Shown: piece by piece, positions 1-8,402 of the stretch | How positions within the stretch are numbered: the stretch's first letter is position 1 | How the letters are laid out: each line of letters opens with the position of its first letter | Assembly (NCBI GenBank): GCA_002343485.1 | Contig: DDST01000029.1 | Coordinates: forward strand, 1-18,553 | Length of the DNA stretch: 18,553 bases | Reading direction: 5' to 3' | DNA from: Proteobacteria bacterium UBA2383 | GTDB lineage: Bacteria > Pseudomonadota > Gammaproteobacteria > Competibacterales > Competibacteraceae | The notes under the pieces: generated by a model | Seen by the model: only the letters and a program-made list of their open reading frames with translations | The model's database searches: none | Told to the model about the DNA's origin: nothing | Translations under genes and position numbers: made by a program

Positions 1-126
1 TTTGAATGTCATAAGCAAACAACAGCTATTTTTCCATAAAAGATGTTGGTTTGCATTAATGGAGATTTTCAATAAAAATATATTTTACAATAACATAAAA
101 TTTTACTGGCGTATGGCCTGTTCATT

Positions 127-142
127 ATGAGTCATGACTCAT
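127..142. promoter_or_regulatory. Perfect 16-bp palindrome upstream of the mscS-type gene
   Basis: The sequence ATGAGTCATGACTCAT equals its own reverse complement. A second overlapping palindrome, CTCATGAG, lies at 138-145. It sits about 93 bp before the start of the mechanosensitive channel gene, in an AT-rich leader that otherwise shows no gene. A dimeric regulator site is the natural reading. No regulator is known from this window, and no convincing -35/-10 pair was found beside it. Confidence 0.4.
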
Positions 143-234
143 GAGCCGTTTGCTTAAATCTTGCCACTCCCGGGATTTCCTGAATTGTTCAGGTTATCCT
201 TCGAGGCATAGAGAGTCCCTTACCCTTCAAGACC

Positions 235-3200
235 ATGTCTTATCGAAACGTTCTTCGTAATCGTTCCAGTCTCCAGTTAATGTTGCCGCTACTATGGTTG
301 CTTCTGCTGTTGGCGATCAGCAGCGGTGTGGTGCGGGCGCAGAATGTCCTCACTTTGCCGCCCTTCAGTACCGATCCTGCTAAAACCACCGAACGTCAGG
401 ATACCGTGCGCCAAGCCTTGGCTGAACAACAGGCAACGATTGAGCACTTGCGCCAGGAAATTACCCAACTTGATGCTGAACAGCGAGGCAAACTACAAGC
501 CCTGAGAGGGGAGGTTATCACTGCGGCCATGGTCGAAAAGGCCCGGCTCGACTATGACACCCTGCAACTCAAACAGGAAAGTGTGCAAGCTGACATCGAC
601 AGTACCCAGCGCCAGATCAAGACGTTGGAGCAGTCAATTGTAACACTGGAGGCCCAGGAGCAACTTTTGAGAAATCCGGCCAAGGGCGATAGTCTGGAAA
701 CCGGCAACCGGGATGAGCAACTGGCGCAAGTGCATCATCGGCTGGAGGAACGCGGTACCGATCTTAAACTCGAACAAGAAAACCTGAAGAATCTTAAAGA
801 GTGGCTGACGTTGCTCGTACAACGCCAGGCCCTGGCGGCCCAATGGCGCATCCATCTGGAAGAACGCTATCTACAACAGCAGGTCCAGGGACGCCAAGAG
901 GCCCAACAGGACCGCGCTGCCCGGCTGGAGCGGGAGAAGCAGGCGCAACTGAACAAGGCCGAAGAATTGCGCATCCGCCTGCAACACGACGGCGAAAAAT
1001 TATCCGAGGCACAGCGCTCATTCCTGCAAATCAGTATTCAGACCGCCGAGGAGCGCGCCCAACGGCTGCGTTGGGACAATCGCCTGGCCGCCATCAATGA
1101 CGAGCTGGCCAATTGGGAGAGTGTCGCCAATGCTCAGAACACCGATCCTCATCGCTTACAGGAAGGTCTTCGCCAGTTGACGGCGTTGCGGGGCGAGTTA
1201 CGTGAGATGGGCGAATTGATCAAGAGCCGCCTCACTCTGCTTAGCCAGCAACAGCAATCGGTCCAGCCTGAGTCCGCCAGTACGAGCGATCAGCAACGGG
1301 GTAGCCAGACCCGCCAGTTGTTGACGGACCTGGAACAGGAACTCCGTCAGAGCGAGGAGCGCTTGCTGGAGCAAAGCGATCGCCTGGACCGTCTACGGGA
1401 AGATCTGGAAACCGCCCACACACAACGCAGCCGGCAGGATTTGCTGGCGCGCGAATCGTTTGTCCTATTTGCTCCAGCACAGTGGCCTGCCACTGCGCTG
1501 GAATTGAGCAAGGCCCCCCGGATTTTGTTGCACCAGATCTGGCTGAGCGTGGAATCGGCGCTTACGGTCATAGCCGAAGCTCGCATTGAGCAATGGCTCA
1601 GCCTGGCCGGGTTGATTCTGCTGCTTGCAGCTCTGGCGACGTTGAGCCGTCACCGTCTGGCTCGGATTTCGGAACGTTATGCTGCCAATCAAGACGGCAG
1701 CTTTGCAAATAAATTCGTTCTGACCGGCGCACGTCTTTTGCGTAGAAATCTATGGGGTATCGCCTTGGCTGCCACGCTGACCTTGGGGCTATGGCTGATG
1801 GGGGTCCCTCAGCCTGGGCTGGCCATTCTCCTGACCTTGGTATTGCTTTGGGTCAGTATCAAGACACCGCTCGATCTGGCGTGGCTGCTGCTCGCTGCGC
1901 CCGATTTGCCTGCTAAGCAATACCATCTGCGCCTCTATCAATGGGTCTTCTGGATTCTGCCAGGGGGCGGCATTCTCAGCGCTCTGGTCATCCTGGCTCA
2001 TGTCAGCGAATTGCCGTATCCCGCTATCCGGGTGCTGGACCAGGCTTTTCTGTTCTATTGGCTGGTGGTCTGTTATCCCCTGCTGCGGTTGCGTCACCTG
2101 CTGCTGGAAGGGCTGGCAGGACGTTTTACGGGGCGGCTTTGGCACGGCACCATGCGCTTGTTGACCTTGCTGTTGCCCTTGGTGTTAGCCGGTGCAGCGC
2201 TGCTGAGCCTAGCCGGTTATCTTAACCTCGCTTGGTTGATCGTCTGGCGGTTGCTGATACTGGCCGGCGTTTTGCTGGTTTGGTTATTGTTGCGGAGCCT
2301 GATCGATGAGTTGATTATTTTGTTGAAAAACCAGGCCATCGCCTATAGCAACTACGGGTTGCTCTGGACCCAGGAAATTCTTGCACCTCTGAATAGTACC
2401 TTGCGTTGGGTATTGCTATTAATTGCTGGGGCCATTCTGTTGGAGTTGTATAGTGAACGAGGTTATCTCTTCACGTTTTGGACGTCGATTGCCTGGGAAC
2501 CGGTGCTGATCGTCATTGTCGTGGCGCTGTTGAGTTACGAGGGACTTCTGATTCTGGCCGGTTGGCTGGTGGAGCAGACCCAGAACACTTTTGGTGGCGC
2601 CCTGATCCGCCATCTCCGGCAACCGGTTGGCTTGCTCGTGCCGGTCATCGCCGCGCAGTTGTTGCTACCTTCTCTGGAGCTGCCAGGGCAGCTAACCAGC
2701 CGCATCCATCATGCGCTGATCCTGATGAACATCGCCACCATTGGCTGGTTGCTGGTGCGCCTGACCTCGGTAGCTGAAGATGTGATGCAACAACACTACC
2801 TGATTAATATCAATGATAACCTCGGTGCGCGCCGCCTTCGGACTCAATTCCAGATGCTGCGGCGTATTGTGGTGCTGGTGGTGCAGGTATTGGCGCTGTC
2901 GGTGATGATGATGACCTTCCCCAAAATCCGGGAACTGGGCGCTGGCCTGTTGGCCTCGGCGGGTGTGGCGGGTATTGTGATCGGTGTCGCGGCCCGGCCA
3001 TTTCTGGAAAATCTGATTGCCGGTGTGCAGATTGGCCTGACCCAGCCGATCCGCATCGAAGACGTGGTGATTGTGGAAGGGGAATGGGGGCGCATTGCTG
3101 AAATCAACGCCACTCATGTGGTGGTGCGCATCTGGGATGACCGGCGGTTGATTGTGCCGCTCAATTATTTCAATACCAAACCATTTCAGAACTGGACCTG

Positions 3201-3576
3201 GGCCAATTCCGAGTTACTGGGTACAGCGTTTTTCTACGTGGACTATACCTTCCCAGTCGAGGCAGGACGGCAGGAACTCAAGCGGATTCTTGACGAATCT
3301 GGCTTATGGGATGGTCGCGCCTGGGGTTTGCAAGTCACCGATACGACGGATCGCACTGTCACCTTGCGTGCTCTGATGAGTGCTCCGGATGCTTCCAGTG
3401 CCTGGGATTTGCGTTGTCTGGTGCGAGAGCGTTTCGTGGCTTTCCTGCAGACGTACTATCCGCAATGCTTGCCGCGTACCCGGTTTAGTGAATCCCGCTG
3501 TGGCGAGCCGGACCAGGCTCTGCTGGCCTTACCCGCAGATAGCAGCTCCGTGCGAGATGCTGGAAGCAGTGCTTGA
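235..3576 (+). CDS. Large MscS-family mechanosensitive channel (MscK/MscM type)
   Basis: A 1113-residue inner-membrane channel, close in length to E. coli MscK and MscM. It should open under membrane tension and release solutes during hypo-osmotic shock. Residues 1-36 form a signal peptide with a hydrophobic LLWLLLLLA core and likely cleavage at VRA|QN. Residues about 40-400 are Gln/Glu/Arg-rich heptads, the periplasmic coiled-coil domain of this class. From about 452 to 860 there is a series of transmembrane helices. The MscS core follows: the Gly/Ala-rich pore helix near 903-935 (GVAGIVIGVAARPFLENL) and then the beta domain with IRIEDVV, WGRIAEI and RLIVPLNYF. The ATG at 235 lacks a strong Shine-Dalgarno sequence, but the signal peptide begins right after it, which supports this start. 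A K+ channel gene follows 55 bp downstream and may be co-transcribed. The family is certain; which MscK/MscM subgroup is not. Confidence 0.93.
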   Translation: MSYRNVLRNRSSLQLMLPLLWLLLLLAISSGVVRAQNVLTLPPFSTDPAKTTERQDTVRQALAEQQATIEHLRQEITQLDAEQRGKLQALRGEVITAAMVEKARLDYDTLQLKQESVQADIDSTQRQIKTLEQSIVTLEAQEQLLRNPAKGDSLETGNRDEQLAQVHHRLEERGTDLKLEQENLKNLKEWLTLLVQRQALAAQWRIHLEERYLQQQVQGRQEAQQDRAARLEREKQAQLNKAEELRIRLQHDGEKLSEAQRSFLQISIQTAEERAQRLRWDNRLAAINDELANWESVANAQNTDPHRLQEGLRQLTALRGELREMGELIKSRLTLLSQQQQSVQPESASTSDQQRGSQTRQLLTDLEQELRQSEERLLEQSDRLDRLREDLETAHTQRSRQDLLARESFVLFAPAQWPATALELSKAPRILLHQIWLSVESALTVIAEARIEQWLSLAGLILLLAALATLSRHRLARISERYAANQDGSFANKFVLTGARLLRRNLWGIALAATLTLGLWLMGVPQPGLAILLTLVLLWVSIKTPLDLAWLLLAAPDLPAKQYHLRLYQWVFWILPGGGILSALVILAHVSELPYPAIRVLDQAFLFYWLVVCYPLLRLRHLLLEGLAGRFTGRLWHGTMRLLTLLLPLVLAGAALLSLAGYLNLAWLIVWRLLILAGVLLVWLLLRSLIDELIILLKNQAIAYSNYGLLWTQEILAPLNSTLRWVLLLIAGAILLELYSERGYLFTFWTSIAWEPVLIVIVVALLSYEGLLILAGWLVEQTQNTFGGALIRHLRQPVGLLVPVIAAQLLLPSLELPGQLTSRIHHALILMNIATIGWLLVRLTSVAEDVMQQHYLININDNLGARRLRTQFQMLRRIVVLVVQVLALSVMMMTFPKIRELGAGLLASAGVAGIVIGVAARPFLENLIAGVQIGLTQPIRIEDVVIVEGEWGRIAEINATHVVVRIWDDRRLIVPLNYFNTKPFQNWTWANSELLGTAFFYVDYTFPVEAGRQELKRILDESGLWDGRAWGLQVTDTTDRTVTLRALMSAPDASSAWDLRCLVRERFVAFLQTYYPQCLPRTRFSESRCGEPDQALLALPADSSSVRDAGSSA

Positions 3577-3631
3577 AGGCCGTGCAAAAACTAAACTGTA
3601 CATTCATTCGAACGAACAGGGTGAATGTCCG

Positions 3632-4462
3632 ATGCCCATCGAACAGCGACGCGGCGATATCTCCAGCCCTTGGCGGTCCAAACTCCACGAAATCATCTTT
3701 GAAGCCGATACTCCAGCCGGTAAGTTTTTTGATGTTTCATTAATTATCTGCATCGTGCTGAGCACACTCTGCGTCATGCTCGACAGCGTCAGTGAGATCC
3801 GGGTTGCGTATAGCGAAGTGCTGAATGCACTGGAATGGTTCTTCACTCTGCTGTTCACTGTCGAGTACGGTCTGCGGCTTTCTTGCGTGCAGCGTCCTTG
3901 GCGTTATGCAGTTAGTTTCTACGGAATCGTTGATTTGCTGAGCATCCTGCCGACTTACTTGAGTTTGTTCATCGCCGGTTCTCACTACCTGCTCGTAATC
4001 CGTATCCTGCGGATTCTGCGCATTTTCCGGGTTCTCAAACTGGTGACTTACGTCGGAGAAGCGCACTTGCTGACCCGCGCACTCGTGGCCAGCCGGCGCA
4101 AAATTGGCGTTTTTCTGTTCACCGTGGTCACCTTGGTGATGATTCTGGGAGCGCTGATGTACATGATCGAGGGTGAGGAGAGCGGTTTTACCAGCATTCC
4201 GCGCGGCATCTACTGGGCCATCGTCACCTTGACCACGGTGGGTTATGGCGATATCGCCCCGCGCACTGGCCTGGGCCAGTTCCTCGCAGCTTTCGTCATG
4301 ATTCTCGGCTACGCGATCATCGCCGTGCCGACCGGCATCGTGACGGTGGAAATGGGCAACGTCTTCCGGCAGCCGCTCAATACCCGCGTTTGTCCGGTAT
4401 GTGCCGCAGAGGGTCACGACGACAATGCGGTTTACTGCAAACTCTGCGGCGGTCCGTTGTAA
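3632..4462 (+). CDS. Voltage-gated-type K+ channel with C-terminal zinc-ribbon-like motif
   Basis: A 276-residue six-helix ion channel of the inner membrane. Helices S1-S3 lie near residues 33-110. S4 is the Arg repeat RILRILRIFRVLKL at 124-137, the classical voltage sensor. The pore carries TVGYGD at 202-207, the K+ selectivity filter. After S6 the protein ends with CPVC (254-257) and CKLCG (269-273), two CxxC pairs 11 residues apart, which resembles a zinc ribbon and may serve tetramer assembly or metal/redox sensing (inference). The frame is open further upstream and an ATG at 3557 would overlap the mscS end. I chose 3632 because AGGGTGA lies just before it and the protein then has a normal cytoplasmic N-terminus. 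It ends 13 bp from the convergent antiporter operon, leaving no room for a separate terminator. Confidence 0.9.
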   Translation: MPIEQRRGDISSPWRSKLHEIIFEADTPAGKFFDVSLIICIVLSTLCVMLDSVSEIRVAYSEVLNALEWFFTLLFTVEYGLRLSCVQRPWRYAVSFYGIVDLLSILPTYLSLFIAGSHYLLVIRILRILRIFRVLKLVTYVGEAHLLTRALVASRRKIGVFLFTVVTLVMILGALMYMIEGEESGFTSIPRGIYWAIVTLTTVGYGDIAPRTGLGQFLAAFVMILGYAIIAVPTGIVTVEMGNVFRQPLNTRVCPVCAAEGHDDNAVYCKLCGGPL

Positions 4463-4475
4463 TGGCCATCTCCAG

Positions 4476-6173
4476 TCACAGGTAATAAAACACCAAACAC
4501 GCTCCCAGCAGTACCACGGTCCACAGCACCATACTGCCCGTTGGCCAAGTAGCGGCCAGCTTGCCATGCGGTCCATGATGGCGTAAGAGCGCGCCCATGA
4601 AACCAGCAACACCACACTCGACTGTGTTGCTCAGATGACCCCAGGCCCGATCCAATGTGGTCCACACCCGGACAGCGACGGCAGGCAGCCGCTTGCGATA
4701 GATCCAATCGAAATCCAGGTTGACGGAGGGAATCTCCGGTGGATACCAGCCCATCTTCATCAAGGTAGTGAATGCCAGCGCTGCGAACAGCAATAGTTGC
4801 ATCTGGGCCAGTACATGAGTCGTGGTATAGGGTGCATAGTCCACGATATACGGCAGCAACGGGTAAAGCAGCCACTGTGGAAAAATACCCAGCGCCATAC
4901 ACGCCAACGCGGTCAAGCCCATGGCCGCCAGCATGTTTGCTGGGGCCTCTGCACAACGCTTGCCGCTGTCGTGATAAAAAAAACTGAAGAACGGGATCTT
5001 GATGCCGGAATGATCTAAAACGCCTGCCGAAGCGAACAGCAGCACGAGGAAGATGAAGGTGTGATGCCCCTCAGCGGCGGCGGTCATGATCAACGATTTC
5101 GAGACGAAACCGCTGAACAGCGGAAATGCCGAAATCGATAGTGAACCAACGATGCAGAACCCCGCTGTGAGCGGCATGGATTTATACAACCCGCCCAATT
5201 CTGACGCTTTGATCGTTCCGGTGCGAAACAGCACTGCACCCATGCTCATGAACAGCAGCGCCTTGTAGAGAATGTGGCAGAACGCATGGGCAGCGGTGCC
5301 ATTCAACGCCAATTCCGTGCCGATGCCGATGCCCACCACCATGAAACCGAGCTGGTTGTTGAGACTGTAGGCCAATACCTTGCGCAGGTCATTCTCGATC
5401 ACGGCGAAGAAAATCGGGAATGCGGTCATCGTTGCGCCAATATAAATCAGAATTTCAGTGCCCGCGTAACCGCGCGCCAAGGCATAGACCGCCAGCTTGG
5501 TCGTGAAAGCTGACAGCACCACCGCGCCGGTGACCGTGGCCTGCGGATAAGCGTCCTGTAGCCAGTTGTGCAGCAATGGGAAGGCGCATTTGATGCCGAA
5601 GGCCACAAAAATCAGCAGGCCGCCCGGTGTTTCTAGGCCTAGGTGATCGAAGGCGATGGAACCCGTGACTCGAAAATGCACGATCAGCCCAGCCAGCAGC
5701 AGTACGCCGGAACCCACTTGGATGACCAGATAACGCAAACCGGCCCGGAAGGCTTCTTCGCTGCGCCGTGCCCAGATTAAAAATACTGAACTGACCGCAG
5801 TCAGTTCCCAATAAATGAACAACGTTACCAGGTCGCCAGCCAGCACTGCGCCGATGGCGGCACCAGCGTAAACTAACGCGGCAACATCCTGCACCGTGTC
5901 GCGCAGATGCAGCGCATAGATCACTCCCAGCCACGAGGCAATGAGGAAAATCAGCGCGAAAATGAAACTGAGCCGATCCAGCCGCAGCATGATCAGGTCC
6001 AGGCCGAACAATGGGATGCTGCTGCCGGACCCGTAGTCCATGCCGCAAAGCTGGATGATGCCAAGCAACGGTAACATCAGCATATAGACGGCGCGAACCC
6101 GTCCGCCGAGCAGTGGCGCTAGCAGACCACCTACGATCAGGATCAGGGCGGGATTCAATCCTTCAGCGATCAT
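4476..6173 (-). CDS. Proton-translocating antiporter subunit, NuoM/MrpD-like (565 aa)
   Basis: A hydrophobic protein of the complex I/Mrp antiporter family (proton_antipo_M), predicted to move H+, perhaps against Na+ or K+, across the inner membrane. The family's charged intramembrane residues are present: Glu123 in FIYWELTAVSS (helix 5), Lys195 in FGIKCAFPLLHNW (helix 7), Lys226 in FTTKLAVYALAR (helix 8) and the later Lys in HILYKALLFMSMG. It is longer than most NuoM/MrpD proteins at the C-terminus, where an amphipathic segment (LDFDWIYRKRLP onward) leads to a final membrane helix. Its ATG overlaps the end of the 91-codon gene by 11 bp and has GAGG upstream, so translation is probably coupled. 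It is the last gene of the three-gene operon. Annotation pipelines usually call this 'Na+/H+ antiporter subunit D'; ion specificity cannot be read from sequence. Confidence 0.85.
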   Translation of the reverse strand: MIAEGLNPALILIVGGLLAPLLGGRVRAVYMLMLPLLGIIQLCGMDYGSGSSIPLFGLDLIMLRLDRLSFIFALIFLIASWLGVIYALHLRDTVQDVAALVYAGAAIGAVLAGDLVTLFIYWELTAVSSVFLIWARRSEEAFRAGLRYLVIQVGSGVLLLAGLIVHFRVTGSIAFDHLGLETPGGLLIFVAFGIKCAFPLLHNWLQDAYPQATVTGAVVLSAFTTKLAVYALARGYAGTEILIYIGATMTAFPIFFAVIENDLRKVLAYSLNNQLGFMVVGIGIGTELALNGTAAHAFCHILYKALLFMSMGAVLFRTGTIKASELGGLYKSMPLTAGFCIVGSLSISAFPLFSGFVSKSLIMTAAAEGHHTFIFLVLLFASAGVLDHSGIKIPFFSFFYHDSGKRCAEAPANMLAAMGLTALACMALGIFPQWLLYPLLPYIVDYAPYTTTHVLAQMQLLLFAALAFTTLMKMGWYPPEIPSVNLDFDWIYRKRLPAVAVRVWTTLDRAWGHLSNTVECGVAGFMGALLRHHGPHGKLAATWPTGSMVLWTVVLLGACLVFYYL

Positions 6174-6438
6174 AGTAATCCTCGTCTCGCTTCAATATTC
6201 GACGCAGCGCCTTGGCAGATAACACGATGAAACAGTAAGCCAGGAAGCCGAAAACGCCATAAAAAACCGGAAACGACTCCTCGAAAGCAAAATGCCCATG
6301 CTTGGCATACAGCGCATCGAACAGAATCAGTCCCACACAAGTCGTGATCAATAGCCAAACCAGCTTGTTCACATTCCGCGATTCGTCCAGCCAGTATTTT
6401 TTGTCAGGATGATGGGCAGGAGGTGTTGGGGAGGTCAT
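6163..6438 (-). CDS. Small two-helix membrane protein of the antiporter operon
   Basis: A 91-residue protein with a hydrophilic N-terminus (KKYWLDESRNVNKL), two transmembrane helices at about 26-45 and 58-78, and an acidic C-terminal tail RDEDYYD. It starts 8 bp after the stop of the NuoL-like gene, with GAGGAA as ribosome-binding site, and its end overlaps the start of the NuoM-like gene. From memory, small proteins with the same LDxxRNV start and DEDYYD end accompany paired NuoL/NuoM-like genes in other proteobacteria, but I could not check this. A structural or assembly subunit of a membrane complex is likely. It does not resemble MrpC, MrpE, MrpF or MrpG to my eye. No biochemical function is claimed. 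Confidence 0.75.
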   Translation of the reverse strand: MTSPTPPAHHPDKKYWLDESRNVNKLVWLLITTCVGLILFDALYAKHGHFAFEESFPVFYGVFGFLAYCFIVLSAKALRRILKRDEDYYDR

Positions 6439-6448
6439 CAGCGGTTCC

Positions 6449-7969
6449 TCAGTGGCCAGCGATGGGTGCTAACAAGGTATAAAGGGAATCCACATAAAAA
6501 AACAGCAACACGCAGCCCAATGCGGTCAGGCAGAGCGGTATGACGCAAGCCAGGGGTGCTTCACGGATACTGGTCCACGCGATGCTATTTTCCGTGTCTT
6601 CCTCAGCGCTCTTCCCAATGGGGGGAGGGTTAGGATGAGAACTATCTGCTCCAACAGCAAAAAAACCTCTGGCCGCCACCGGCAAAAGATAGGCGACATT
6701 GAGCAGTGAACTAATCAATAAGACCGCCATCATCGCCCACTGCCCAGCATCGGCAGTTCCTGCCAGCAGATACCACTTGCTCCAGGACCCACCCAGCGGT
6801 GGCAAACCGATGATGCTCAGCGCGCCGATCAGAAACGCGCCGAAGGTAAACGGCATCACCCGGCCTAACCCGTCCATTTGGCTGATCTCTGTCTTATGGG
6901 TGGCGGTATAAATGGCGCCGGCGCAGAAGAACAGGGTGATCTTGCCCATGGCGTGCATAGCGATTTGCATCGAGCCGCCGATGACGCCCATTGATGTCGC
7001 CAGCGCCGCGCCTAACACCACATAACCGAGTTGGCTGACCGTGGAATAAGCCAGCCGGGCCTTGAGATTATCCTTGGTCAACGCCACGCAGGACGCCAGC
7101 AACACGGTCAGCGCTGCGACCCACATCAGCCATTGCGAGGCGCCGGTCGCGCTCAGGAAGTCGATGCCAAAGATGTAGACCGTGACCTTCATCACCGTAA
7201 ACACGCCGGCTTTCACCACCGCCACTGCATGCAGCAAGGCACTGACCGGCGTCGGTGCCACCATGGCGGCGGGTAGCCAGCGGTGAAATGGCATCAGCGC
7301 CGCTTTGCCGATACCGAACATGTACAGCGCCAGCAGAACCGCCACGGCGGGTCCCTCGATCTTACCGGCCAAAATACCGCCGGGGGTGAAATCCAGTGTG
7401 CCGGCGATAGAGGCTGTCCACACAATAGCCAGCAGCAGCAGGCCGATAGATGTACTCAACAGGATGCCCAAGTAGATCCGCCCGGCCTGCATGGCGCTGG
7501 CATTCCCTTTGTGGGTGACCAGCGGGTAGGTCGAGAGTGTCAGAACTTCATAAAAGATAAATAAAGTCAGCAGATTATCGGAGAAGGCAATGCCCATCGC
7601 GCTGGCGATAGCGATCGCGAAGCAGACGTAGAAGCGAGTCTGATGGTGTTCTTGATTACCGCGCATATAGCCGATGGAATAGATCGAGTTCAGCGGCCAT
7701 AACAAGGCAGCGACGCACGCAAAGGTCATGCCCAGCGGTTCTACTCTCAGTTGCAGGGGTAGGCCGGGTATGAATTCCAGCAGATTCACTGCTGGTCTTC
7801 CGCCAGCTAACACTTCCGGTAGCAGTGATAATACAGTTCCTAGTAACAACAGTGATGCCAGCAGCGTCGCTAACTCACGCCGGTTGGGATGATCCCCATT
7901 CATAGCGATGAAGAATGCACTGGCGAATGGAATAAACAACACCAGTAATAAGAGAGCCTCTGAACTCAT
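6449..7969 (-). CDS. Proton-translocating antiporter subunit, NuoL/MrpD-like (506 aa)
   Basis: A polytopic membrane protein of the proton_antipo_M family and first gene of the three-gene operon. Key residues of a proton channel are present: Glu141 in FIFYEVLTLSTYP, Lys222 in GIGKAALMPFHRWLP, His247 and Lys253 in LLHAVAVVKAG, and the later Lys in MHAMGKITLFF. The motif MVAPTPVSALLHA is highly typical of NuoL, MrpA and MrpD. It lacks the long C-terminal lateral helix of true NuoL and has MrpD-like length. The start at 7969 gives a normal N-terminal helix, but its ribosome-binding site is weak. Upstream on this strand lies only an AT-rich gap, so the operon has no mrpB/C/E/F/G genes on its 5' side. 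It could be part of a separate ion pump or an accessory to a complex elsewhere in the genome. Confidence 0.85.
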   Translation of the reverse strand: MSSEALLLLVLFIPFASAFFIAMNGDHPNRRELATLLASLLLLGTVLSLLPEVLAGGRPAVNLLEFIPGLPLQLRVEPLGMTFACVAALLWPLNSIYSIGYMRGNQEHHQTRFYVCFAIAIASAMGIAFSDNLLTLFIFYEVLTLSTYPLVTHKGNASAMQAGRIYLGILLSTSIGLLLLAIVWTASIAGTLDFTPGGILAGKIEGPAVAVLLALYMFGIGKAALMPFHRWLPAAMVAPTPVSALLHAVAVVKAGVFTVMKVTVYIFGIDFLSATGASQWLMWVAALTVLLASCVALTKDNLKARLAYSTVSQLGYVVLGAALATSMGVIGGSMQIAMHAMGKITLFFCAGAIYTATHKTEISQMDGLGRVMPFTFGAFLIGALSIIGLPPLGGSWSKWYLLAGTADAGQWAMMAVLLISSLLNVAYLLPVAARGFFAVGADSSHPNPPPIGKSAEEDTENSIAWTSIREAPLACVIPLCLTALGCVLLFFYVDSLYTLLAPIAGH

Positions 7970-8180
7970 AGTGGTTTGATTCTCGGCAATATTGCGGATT
8001 ATTGACCGCCAATCGCCGGTTGATCAGGCGTATCCCTGTATGGGAGCGGCGTAGGGTCAACATTAAAATTTAGGCTATAGCAATCATTTCTGCATGAAGT
8101 TTTGCATGTAAATTTTTCAGCAAGCCGTCTTCGGAGAAAATACGATTAATTTCATTAAGTTATGCGTATTTTGCATTAAA

Positions 8181-8199
8181 AGATAATAACTCATTATCT
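8181..8199. promoter_or_regulatory. Inverted repeat AGATAAT-N5-ATTATCT
   Basis: A perfect 7-bp inverted repeat with a 5-bp spacer, in the gap between the antiporter and TRAP operons. A TTGCATTAA motif precedes it and TTGCATGAA follows it. This layout fits an operator for a dimeric regulator, but AT-rich DNA produces such repeats by chance quite often. Confidence 0.3.
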
Positions 8200-8278
8200 A
8201 TATTGTTGCATGAAATTGTTTGGCTAATCTGGAAATCAACAACTTGGTTGACTATATATGATAATGATAAATCGAAAG

Positions 8279-8330
8279 AAGCCCGGTTTTTTATAAAAAA
8301 TCGTCTAATTTTAATGACAAATATGGGCTT
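8279..8330 (+). other. Possible nested stem in the TRAP operon leader
   Basis: AAGCCC at 8279-8284 is complementary to GGGCTT at 8325-8330, and the perfect palindrome TTTTTTATAAAAAA (8287-8300) lies inside. If the transcript starts upstream, this could form a leader structure about 70 nt before the first TRAP gene. The outer stem is only 6 bp with a long interior, so it may not be real. Confidence 0.2.
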
Positions 8331-8402
8331 TCCCCCTTCCCGGCGAGTAAGGCCAAAGCCAATGGTTCTACTCGATTTTTTCACCAAAAGATGAGGTGTC
8401 TC

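Larger units (their letters stand above)
7970..8402. other. AT-rich divergent intergenic region
   Basis: About 430 bp between the divergent antiporter and TRAP operons, with no credible gene. The part from about 8060 to 8320 is strongly AT-rich. It holds four TGCAT motifs (8091, 8103, 8172, 8207), the inverted repeat AGATAAT-N5-ATTATCT at 8181-8199 and a T6-AT-A6 palindrome at 8287-8300. It must contain the promoters of both operons. I could not find a -35/-10 pair with acceptable spacing, nor a GG-N10-GC sigma54 site. Confidence 0.7.

Noticed and set aside
3740..4615. 291-codon open frame on the - strand over the K+ channel gene
   Set aside because: It lies opposite a channel with clear S4 and TVGYGD motifs, and its product is His/Gln/Asp-rich without domain character, a typical antisense shadow.
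4476..7969. DabAB-type inorganic-carbon transporter
   Set aside because: DabB-like proteins are paired with a large DUF2309 protein. Here both large genes are proton-channel subunits and no DUF2309-like gene is present.
8248..8265. TTGACT with GATAAT as a promoter for the TRAP operon
   Set aside because: The boxes are only 6 bp apart. No alternative -10 lies at 16-18 bp.
8060..8390. Sigma54 promoter before the TRAP operon, as for C4-dicarboxylate transporters
   Set aside because: No GG-N10-GC pair with a TGGCAC-like context was found in the gap.
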